This document shows, piece after piece, positions 22,159 through 31,204 of a DNA stretch of 64,000 nt. The number at the start of each line of letters is the position of its first letter. Positions within the stretch are counted from its first letter, which is position 1. A program made the position numbers and the translations under genes. The notes beneath the pieces were generated by a model. It saw only the letters and a list, made by a program, of their open reading frames with translations. It was not told the origin of the DNA and did not search any database. The stretch is taken from the NCBI GenBank assembly GCA_019925795.1, contig CM034313.1, forward strand, positions 27,020,932 through 27,084,931, written 5' to 3'. Source of the DNA: Dendrobium chrysotoxum. Lineage: Eukaryota; Streptophyta; Magnoliopsida; Asparagales; Orchidaceae.

Positions 22159-24528
22159 ATTGTTGATGATTATTCGAGATTTACTTGGATTAGACTATTA
22201 TCACATAAGAGTGAATCATTTAATGAGTTCAAAAATTTTTCTACTTGGATTCATAGGAAGCTAGGTTGTGAAATTCTTGTGATTCATAGTGATCATGGGG
22301 GAGAATTTAAAACTAAAAAATTTGAAACTTTTTGTAAAGAACAAGGGATAGATCATAACTTTTTAGCTCCTATGACCCCTCACCAGAATGGGGTTGTTGA
22401 AAGAAAAAATAGAACTTTGATAGAAACTGCTGGAGCCATGTTGGCTGAATATTCACTTCCAAAATATTTTTTGGCTAAAGCGGTTAATACATCGTGCTAT
22501 ATTTTGAATAGGGTGAATATTAGATCTAAGCTGAATAAGACATCCTATGGACTTCTTAAGGATGGAACACCCAACCTCTCAGACCTACATGTTTTTGGAT
22601 GTAAATTGTTTATTCATAATAATGACAAAACTCTTTTAGGAAAATTTGATCCTGAATCTGATCAGGAAATTTTTCTTGGATATTCAAGTGTTGACAAATC
22701 TTATAGAGTTTTTAATAAAAGGATATTGGTACTAGAGGAGACCACTCATATAGTTTTTGATAAATCTTATAATTTTGGAGTGTTTAGCTTGAAAAAAGAA
22801 GAAGTTGAAGAAATTTCACAAGGAATTGAAAAAGTAAATCTTGAAGAAAGGATTGGAATAGAAAATGTGTTACCTAGAGAATGGAAATATTCTAAAAGTC
22901 ATCCTAAAGAACTGATTTTAGTAGACCCGAGTGAAGGTGTTAGAACTAGGCATGGACTAAGAAAAGAATTGAACCACTCAGCTTTTATTTTAATTATTGA
23001 ACCCGCTAATATAAATTAAGCACTTTCTGATGAATTTTGGATTCTAGCTATGCAAGAAGAATTGAATTAATTTATTTGAAACGATATTTGGGAGTTGGTA
23101 GAAAGACCTGAAAATCAAAGTGTTGTTGGAACTAAGTGAGTTTTCAAAAATAAGATGAATGACTTAGGTGTAGTGGTTAGAAATAAGGTAAGATTTATGG
23201 CCAAGGGGTACAATCAAATTGAAGGAATTAATTTTGAGGAGACTTTTGCCCCTGTAGTTAGACTTGAAGTAATAAGAGTGCTACTAGCCTTTACCTGTTT
23301 TAAAGGATTTAAATTATTTCAAATGGATGTTAAAAATGGCTTTTTTAATGGGGTGATTAAAGAGGATGTTTATGTTGAGCAATCCCCAGGTTTTAAAAAT
23401 TCTCAATTTCCTAATCATATGTTTAAATTACAGAAGGCATTGTATGGACTAAAATAAGCACCTAGGGCATGGTATGAAAGGCTAAACACATTCCTACTAG
23501 AAAGAGATTTTACTATAGGGAGTGTGGACACCACTCTCTTCATAAAAAGAGTAGGAGATAACCTTCTCATTATTCAAATTTATGTTGATGACATCTTGTT
23601 TGGACCCCCAAATAAAAATCTTTGTGATGACTTTTCCAAAATAATGAGTGAGGAATTTAAAATGAGTTTGATGGGAGCCTTGAGTTACTTTCTTAGTTTT
23701 AGCATAAAGCAGAAAGAGGATGGCACCTTTCTTAGTCAGTCTAAATACATTAAGGATATCCTTAGGAAGTATAAAATGGATAAAGTTAAACCAATAAGAA
23801 CCCATATGAGTTCCTCAGTTTAATTAGATAAGGACTCTAAAGGCAAATCCATTGATCAAAAGAAATTTAGAGGGATAGCTGGATCATTACTTTATTTAAT
23901 TTCTAGCAGACCTGATATCATGTTTAGTATTTGTCTTTGTGGTAGATTTCAAGCTAATCCAAAAGAATCTCATTTGACTGTTGTTAGAAGAATTCTGAAA
24001 TATCTTTTAGGTACTCAGAACTTAGGGATTTAGTATTCTAGGCATAGCACCTCTTGAAATCATTGGGTACTCTAATTCAGATTTTGTAGGGTGTAGTATT
24101 GATAGAAAAAGTACTTCTAGAACTTGTTAATTCATAGGGAACTCTTTAGTTTCCTGGTCTAGTAGAAAATAGAATTCAGTAGCCCTTTCTATAGTTGAAA
24201 TAGAATATATACCCTTAAGAAGTTATGTGGCACAGGTTCTTTGGTTAAAACAACAACTTATAGATTTAGATTTTTCAATTGGCACTATTCCAATCTTCTG
24301 TGATAATATAAGTGTCATTTTTATTTCAAAGAACCAATTCAACACTCAAGGACTAAGCATATAGATATAAGGCATCATTTCATTAGGGACCATGTCACCA
24401 AGGAAGATGTTGAATTAAATCATGTATCTATTGAAAATCAACTTGCAGACATTTTCATAAAACCACTGGCTTTTAAAAATTTCAGTACATTAAGAATCAG
24501 ATTGGGTGTTATTGATATTCGTGCTTGA
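22159..24528 (+). pseudogene. Copia-1 pol remnant (integrase core to RNase H)
   Basis: A single frame from 22159 (VDDYSRFTWIRLLSHKSES) to about 24050. Integrase keeps the second Asp (IHSDHGGEF) and the Glu (NGVVERKNRT) of its DDE triad, but the first Asp is deleted with the N-terminal part. Reverse transcriptase has an intact YVDD (IYVDDILFG) and the QMDVKNGFFNG motif. RNase H ends with the HIDIRHHFIRDHV-type C-terminus and a stop at 24526-24528. In-frame stops lie at 23017, 23068, 23077, 23137, 23455, 23821 and 24031. Frameshifts occur near 24050 and 24330. Most stops replace Gln, Trp or Arg of the Copia-3 copy. It cannot make an active polyprotein. Confidence 0.93.
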
Positions 24529-25339
24529 TAATTGTAAATTCTACAAATTGCATTTGTGGTGTATTTCTTTTTTGTTAATGTTTGTGTTTTTTGTTCTTTA
24601 TTTGTGATTTATTTTTGTTTGATTTATATTTTTCTCTATTTTAGTTTAATTTCTCTATTGTATTATTTTTGTTTATCATTTTTGTGTTTTATGGATCTTG
24701 GTTGATTTATTTTTGGAAAAGAATCTTAATTATCATGTACAAATCTAAAGCTCATCCTCAATTCATATTGTACGAACTACTTTTGTACTGTACGAACGCA
24801 CTAGATTTTACATGATATTTTCTCTGAGTTGGCTAGACAAAAAATGTGATTTTGTAAACATATCGTACAGTATGATGGCATCATCATCTATATAAACTGT
24901 TATTTTTTTAATCTATGTGAAAATGGTAGGAAGTCTGAAAATAATTATTTTTCGAAGATCATCTGTACAAACACATGTTCGTCTATACGATCCAATTGTC
25001 GATTTGCATGTAGACGAACCTAACTGTCAGATACAATCATTATTAATAGATCATCCTGGATGAACACCTGTTCATCTGTATGATTAAGTTGGTCAAAGAT
25101 TGTACAAAATTATGCATCATAAAGGCTACTTTACGAAAAGACATTTCACTGAAATAACTTCTATTGATTGTTCTCATTTGTAGGTATGAACCCATGTTCG
25201 TACAGTATGAATTTCTAAATCATACATATGATCTCAACTCGTACTGTATGAAATTTTTTTTTTCTATAAATTGGACTTCTTCCTTTCACTTTCTTCACAA
25301 TCCTTTCCATTTTCAAATCTTGTGTTCAATTCTTCTGAA
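24529..25339 (+). promoter_or_regulatory. Spacer between pol and ORF2 with U3-like motif array and TATA boxes
   Basis: Repeated quasi-palindromic words of the kind found in the LTR U3 occur here: TTGTACGAAC (24769), CTGTACGAACG (24788), ATCGTACAGTATG (24862), TCTATACGATCC (24984), ATCATCCTGGATGA (25052), TTCGTACAGTATGA (25199) and CTCGTACTGTATGA (25239). TATATAAAC lies at 24889-24897. TATAAATTGG lies at 25265-25274, about 70 bp before the ORF2 ATG. This layout copies that of the LTR promoter, so an internal ORF2 promoter is plausible but unproven. Confidence 0.45.
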
Positions 25340-26466
25340 ATGGCAAGCAGTAGCAGCAAATAGGCTCAACATTCGAAAGGATCTTCATCTTGTTCTTATC
25401 AACTAGATGATAATTTCCTTTCGAGAAAAAATTAAGAAGCTTACGACCATTTCGTTGAGGTGAAAATCACACCATCTCGTCTTCTTATTCAAGAAGACAT
25501 TAATATTTTAGTAATGCCTCTATTTAACTCTACTTAATTTTCCTTCATTCTTACCCTAATCTATGCATTCCATTCTGATACCTTTTACTACTTTCTGGCT
25601 AATCTGAGAATGAGAGAAAACCACACCATAATGTCCTCTTATATTTTTCACCAAAGAGTAGAGATCACCAAGGAAGACTTAGGCACCTTTCTACACTTTA
25701 CGACTAAAGGAGTTAGAGCACATTCCTTGATTACTAGAAATGATTTTAATTGGTCTCCTGTTAAGTAAACTCTAAGGGGTATACCCTCAATCAGCCATTT
25801 ACCCCTGGTCCATACCTTAAATTAAAATATAAGGATCATCCAACAAGTTCTAAGAACTTCTGTTATTCCTAAAGTTAGTGACCGAATCAATATAACTCCT
25901 TTACTCTCAATTGTAACCTACTACATCATGACCAACACTCAAATTGATAAAGCCCAGTTAATTTTGGACTACATCAATAGCCTTGCTAATATCAGACTCT
26001 CTTCCACTCAGAGAAAGAAGAATGTAGCTTTAGGTTACCTGATAGCCTATATCCTTGAAAAGAAGTATAATCTCATCCATCCTAATCCTCCTAATAATCC
26101 ACCTTGCTATTTTATGGATGCTTCTTTTCACACTCTTTTCCATTGGGACCAAGGGGGAGAGGGAGAAGAATTTGATGAAGAAGTAGGACCTGCACCATAC
26201 GTGCACCGGCTCCTGCTCATGGACCTAAGCATAATTTCTATCAAGAAATGGTTCAAAGATTTAATCGCCTTTAGACTCATTTTGATTAACATTTTGATCA
26301 TATTGAGACTAGTCTTCACCATCAGGACTTTAGATATAATTAGGACATGGGCTGGGTTAGAGGACAGCTCGACTCACTAAATACTCAAGTAGCTACCTTT
26401 AATAGCTACTTTTCTATGTTTAATCCTCCACAGCCACCTCCAGATCAAGATCCTCTAGCATATTAG
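25340..26466 (+). pseudogene. Copia-1 ORF2: env-like / putative plant transposon protein
   Basis: The second gene of SIRE-type copia elements, often called env-like, related to the putative plant transposon protein domain. The start MASSSSK at 25340 is followed by one frame to 26380 with five in-frame stops (25361, 25433, 25535, 25766, 25823). The last 150 codons (from 25928) are open. Recognisable parts are YYFLANLRMRE, the stretch RVEITKEDLGTFLHF, then RKKNVALGYLIAYILEKK. Near 26200 a frameshift moves the ancestral frame, which continues through GQLDSLNTQVATFNSYFSMF to PQPPPDQDPLAY and a stop at 26466. Copia-3 ends its ORF2 remnant with a nearly identical PPPSDQDPPP. No signal peptide or membrane segment is evident, so an envelope role is not supported by the sequence. 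Function unknown. Confidence 0.7.
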
Positions 26467-27852
26467 TTAGGTTATTTTATTGATGTATGTTTTAATATTT
26501 TAGTCTTTATGTCATTGTATTCAAATCAGTTATTTTTATTATTTTGGATTAGTTTATTTAAATGTTTTTGGATTAGTTGTAGTTGCTTCTTGTTTGAATC
26601 CATGTTATATATTTATTTTTTAAAAAATTGAAATGAATGACTTAATTTTCTTGTTCTGTTCTTAATTCTCTGGGATTGTCTATAAGTTACTATCGATAAA
26701 TTTATAAATGTTGATCTAAGGAATGAAAATATTTGCTTTTGCATTATAATGTTATTTCCTTAGACTTTTTCTTCTCAAAATTTAAATCAGACTATAAATT
26801 AGATTTAGGTAAGAAGATTATCTTCATGTTCTAATAGATGTTTACCTTATAGTTTTAATTATTACAAAGAAAATGACTTATCTTTCTTTTATTTTCTTGT
26901 TCAACATGTTGATTTTATTCTTATAAATTGGGGTTTGTTTTGTGATTTAATCTTCCTTATACGAGAAAGTTTATTTCTTTTATTTGGAAGATAATCACAT
27001 AAGCTAAGATTTATTGATTTAGGTTGTGGAAAGAAAAAATGTCAATAGATACACAAAGTGTGCCAAACTTGAAAAGAGCTACAAAATTAGCCCATCATGA
27101 AAAGATGCACGATATTCGTCAAATAAAGTTCAAAATCAAAAGATGCGTAATGTTTGCCAGGCAAAAATGTCATTTCTTATTGATATAAAGGCATAAAATG
27201 AGCCCACACTTCATTTAGTTCTTTCTTCTATATCTTTAATTCTTAAAAAATTCCATGCTTAAATGATAATTTTAACTATTGAATTTGAAACTATTAGATT
27301 TTTATTTTATTAATTTTTGATAATTATTCTATTTAATATTTCTGCTTTCTAGAGCGAACATTGAACCCAGTCAACTATTCTTATCTGATTTATTCTTTGA
27401 TTTAAACCATGAGTTATTACATAAGGAATTTAATATTGTCTTTGCAAGATGTAAACATTCTTTTTCCTTATCAACTTTTTGATTTGACCATAGTAACTTT
27501 CATTTCTTAGAGGTTTTCAATATTTTTTGTTGTGATGTTTTGTTTTTTCCTCTCTTTTTTATTGATGTCAAAAGGGAGAGGAAGTTTATGTTTGTTATTT
27601 TTGTTTGAATTGTGTTTATTTTTTTATTTTATTTTTTTAGTTTTCTTGGTTTTGTGATTGTGTTTGTATTTTGTGTGTGTTTTTCATGTGTCATGTGTAT
27701 TTCTTAACAAAAAAAAAAATAAAAACAAAACAAAAAAAGAAGGACGATTGTTAATTTTCCCCATGATTTTAATTTTAGCATTCATTAAGGGGGAGTTTAG
27801 GAGAAAAGAATGTTAAATAGTAATTCAAATAACAATTGTTTTTAACATCATC
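26467..27852 (+). other. Copia-1 3' noncoding region
   Basis: T-rich DNA between ORF2 and the polypurine tract. It holds a short repeat region at 27035-27185 and two extra purine tracts at 27570-27582 and 27787-27795. No ORF of note. Confidence 0.6.
27035..27185 (+). repeat. Short GATGCG-containing repeat in 3' noncoding region
   Basis: Diverged units of about 30-40 bases around AAAAGATGCRYAAT and GTGCCAAACTTGAAAAG. The same kind of units occurs at the equivalent place in Copia-3 (49614-49790), so they belong to the element. Confidence 0.6.
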
Positions 27853-27866
27853 AAAAAGGGGGAGAT
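27853..27866 (+). other. Polypurine tract of Copia-1
   Basis: AAAAAGGGGGAGAT directly before the LTR start TGTTGCAACTC. Identical to the tract of Copia-3. It primes plus-strand DNA synthesis in LTR retrotransposons. Confidence 0.93.
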
Positions 27867-28662
27867 TGTTGCAACTCATGAATTAATATTATGATTTTTG
27901 ATGATAACAAAATATTATCTTTCTCACTTTATTGTTTCTCCTAACATATATTAGACATTTCTATTTATTTTTGTTTGTACTAATATTTCAAAAAAATCAT
28001 ATATACTACCCCAGATTGATGAAGACTTCAAGAAAAGTTAGAATAGGATGTTATGTAATAGAGTCTTAAATCTCTATTTTTTATTTTTTTTCTACTTTAG
28101 TCTTAGAGAGTATGATTATATTGGGTAACCGTGCACACACACAAGGGGAGACAGATAAAACTTTTATTTTAAACTAATTATACTGTATGATCTCCAATCG
28201 TACTATATGATTTGATTTAGTGTTTTCCTCCAAAGTGCAGTTAATCAAATCATGGTTTGAAATTTTTAAACTGTTTGTACAGTACAATGCAAGTCGTACG
28301 GATGACTAACAGTGTATGAAATGGGATTCATACCAGACGAAGGCCTGATTTTTTGAACTATTTATATGGTATGATATGAATTAATACGGACGACTCATAG
28401 TGTACGAAATGGGGTTTATACCAGATCATACCAGATGAAAGCCTGATTTTTTGAATTGTTCATATGTTATGATTTGAATTTGTATAGATGACTGACAGTG
28501 TATGATTTTGGCTTCGTACCAGCTCATATCAGATGAGGCCTTATCATTTGAACTGATCATATGGGATGATCCACGATCATACAATACGATCAATGTCGGT
28601 TCACTTAAATTTTTTTCAATTTTTGGATGATTTTTATGTCTTTTCTGAAAGTTTGCAAGGGT
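27867..28662 (+). repeat. Copia-1 3' LTR, U3 part
   Basis: Starts TGTTGCAACTCATGAATT. Includes the CCGTGCACACACAC segment also present in the 5' LTR (CGTGCACACACAC near 20567) and a motif array to about 28590. It stops where an oppositely oriented LTR begins. Confidence 0.85.
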
Positions 28663-30313
28663 TGTGAAACCCTACAAAACTAGTCCTAAGGCTAAGTAGG
28701 AGGGGTGAATTGGATATTTAAACCTTCTTTAACAAAATGAAAAATCTTTTTATATCTTACAGCGAATATGAATTTAATCAACAATAAAAAGATTAATCAA
28801 AGATTTCAGCCAAGTAGTTAATTGCAACAAAAATAAAGTGCAGAAAATAATCAGAATGAGCACACTAGATTTATAATAGTTCAGTCCAACCTGACCTACG
28901 TCCACTCCCCGAAGGCACCCTCCAGGTATTGCACTAAAACCTTTTAGTGTCTCTCCTTTTGCCCCCATAGCAAGGCGGAGAAGCCCTTACAAAATCTTTC
29001 CACGAACCTGGTGTGGCAGAGAACCAAAACTCCTTTCACAGGCAGAGAACCTTCACTCCTTTTTCTCCCTCCAGGAGAGGTAGATAACCATGAATCCCTT
29101 TCACCTTCCCTAGTGCGATGGAGTAGCCAGGTTCTTTGACACCAAAGAGATCTTCTTCCCAAAACTTCCCTCAAGACGAACCTTAAATCTGATGGTACTA
29201 AGGTTTAAGCTTGTCAGAGAAACTGTGTGAAATCCCCTCCACACTCCCTTGAAACCCCCTCCAAGGATCTTCTCCCTCTCAAACTCCACCCTTTCCTCTC
29301 TCCCTTTCAAGTTCTCTCTTCAAGTTTTCTCTAGAAGAATGAAGGCACAATGGCTACCAAAGATAATTATAATGTCTTTGGAGAAAGCTTAAATAAAGGG
29401 CTTTAAAAAACCCTAACAAATAAATTCTGGTGCAAAATATTATCTAGGATGAACCTGAGATCATCCTGTATGATCAGTACAAAATAGCCCTTCTAGTCAG
29501 AATGTCTAGCACAGTCCTGTACGATCAGTTCAATAATTTGTCTAGATCATCAGGTACGATCCTAAGATTATCCATAATGATTAGTTCAAGATGGGTGGCA
29601 ATCAACATATCGTCCCATAACAGTCTCAGGATGTCCAGGACGATCACCTATGCAATTAGAGAAATTTATGGTTTTTATCTTGGATAATGATGAAAAATTA
29701 AATATGTCGGGAAACATCATCTAGTATAATATACAGATCATTCAGAACGATCTGATTGAATAATTTAACCATAATTAGTCCCCTAATCACTAGATAAAAT
29801 TAGGTATGATTTGTATTGATCATTCAGTACAATGTATATCATCTTGGACGATTAGAATAAAATTTGAATCTTAAAACCTTGCCTAAATTAACATAAGTGG
29901 CTATTTTTCATGATCATAAAGGATCATCCAGGACAATCAAAATCATCCAGTACGATGAGCTGATCGTCCTGGATGATAGAAATCATCTGGTATGATTAGT
30001 TCAAAAATTCAACTTCTAGTTTATGACTAGATCTCAAGCTCTTGAGTGTGTGTGGGCTTGGTCACCAAGCTAGCAAACACCTTTATAGGACTTGACTCGA
30101 GAAATCAAAATTACATTAACGAATATTACAGACTCTTAATAGCATAACCTATTCTACCCAATCTTGAGCTCTGATTCTTCGTTGAATGGTGCATGGTGTT
30201 ATTGAAATGTTAGTAAACACACAAATAAGTATAGAATAAAAATACTAGGAGATATAAAGATGTGAGCCATAATGTTTTCTATCATCAAAAATATAAACTC
30301 GTGAGTCGACTCG
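28663..30313 (-). repeat. LTR in reverse orientation (solo LTR)
   Basis: The same family read on the minus strand. Its left part matches the Copia-3 LTR end (CCTACGTCCACTCCC, GCAAGGCGGAGAAGCC). Its right part, read on the minus strand, matches the start of the Copia-1 LTR (CTCACGAGTTTATATTTTTG). There is no primer binding site or polypurine tract next to it, so it looks like a solo LTR. Edges are approximate and no target duplication could be confirmed. Small ORFs inside (28774-29310) are chance frames. Confidence 0.78.
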
Positions 30314-31063
30314 TAATATTTTCTATATAAGGAGTCCAAAAAACTCTCACTAAAGACCTTTGCTGTAAATTTCTCTTGAGAGTGGACATTGAGTGTGAGT
30401 GTTTGGGAGAGATTATGAGAGTGAAATGTGAGAGATCAAGTGAGAGGGAGTTGTGAGGGATTCACAAGATTGCCCAAAGTGAGGATCTCTTTATCTTCTT
30501 CAAGTTTCTGCCAGTCTCCTCTGCAGGCTCTTGAGAGAAGATCTTCAACATTATATCTAGGTTCTCTGCCTTCACTAGGAGGGTGAAAAAGGATGACGAT
30601 TCTTTGGCTTTGTCAGGAGGGTGAAAAAGGATGATGGTTCTCTACCTTCACTAAGAGGGTGAAAAAGGATGATGGTTCTCTGTCGCATCGGGTTGGTGGA
30701 AGAGAATTTGTAAAGGGTTCTCTGTCTTATAGTGGGGCTAAAAGGAGAGTCACTTGTGCTTAGTGCAATACCTTGAGAAGGAGTCTTCGGGGAGTGGACG
30801 TAGGTCTAGTTTGGACCGAACCACTATAAAATTTGGTGTTCTTCTGTTCTCTTCAATTTTTTTGTAATTTTATTTTACGCACTTTAAATTTTTACAGTTT
30901 AAAAATCCTTTATATTAATCATATCTAAATAACAGGATATTTTAATATTAGTGATTTGATTATCTAAAAGATTCAAAAAGGTTTTAAAAAATCTAAGAAA
31001 TTTTTAAGTTAACCAATTCACCCCACCCTCCTCTTGGTTAGCCTTGGGACAGTTCTATAAGGT
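30314..31063 (+). repeat. LTR half (R/U5) in plus orientation
   Basis: Begins near a TATATAAGG (30324) and runs through a 38-bp minisatellite (30560-30673, three units) to CCAATTCACCCCACCC and CTAACAA. It is either the rest of the Copia-1 3' LTR, split by the inverted LTR, or the truncated 5' LTR of Copia-2. With the inverted LTR it forms an imperfect inverted repeat. Confidence 0.75.
30560..30673 (+). repeat. 38-bp minisatellite, three units
   Basis: Three 38-bp units starting at 30560, 30598 and 30636, each GGTTCTCTGCCTTCACTAGG-like followed by AGGGTGAAAAAGGATGAY. A fourth, partial unit begins at 30674. Confidence 0.93.
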
Positions 31064-31204
31064 CTAACAACCTACAAAAACTTTCAAAGTTATTTACATC
31101 ATAATATAGCATACATTTGCCTCACCCATTGAAGCATAAGGTGGAACCAAAACTCACATTAGCTCCCAAATCTAACCCTTGATTGACATTATAATGATGC
31201 TATC
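31064..31204. other. Short spacer between LTR half and Copia-2 pol
   Basis: No primer binding site and no gag homology. This marks the deletion that removed the 5' part of Copia-2, or simply flanking DNA. Confidence 0.45.

Larger units (their letters stand above)
20310..28662 (+). mobile_element. Copia-1: SIRE/Maximus-like Ty1/copia retrotransposon, decayed
   Basis: The order is 5' LTR (20310-22158), a truncated pol starting inside integrase (22159-24528), a promoter-like spacer, an env-like ORF2 (25340-26466), a 3' noncoding region with a minisatellite, a polypurine tract (27853-27866) and the beginning of the 3' LTR (27867). Primer binding site, gag, protease and the first third of integrase are missing: the LTR is joined directly to integrase at about 22158. 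An additional gene after pol is the mark of the SIRE/Maximus lineage. It is non-autonomous now because of the deletion and many stop codons. Confidence 0.88.

Noticed and set aside
28663..30313. Reading this segment as a gene, because of its GC-richer stretch and ORFs at 28774-29310
   Set aside because: It matches the U5 minisatellite and LTR edges of Copia-3 in reverse orientation, so it is an LTR.
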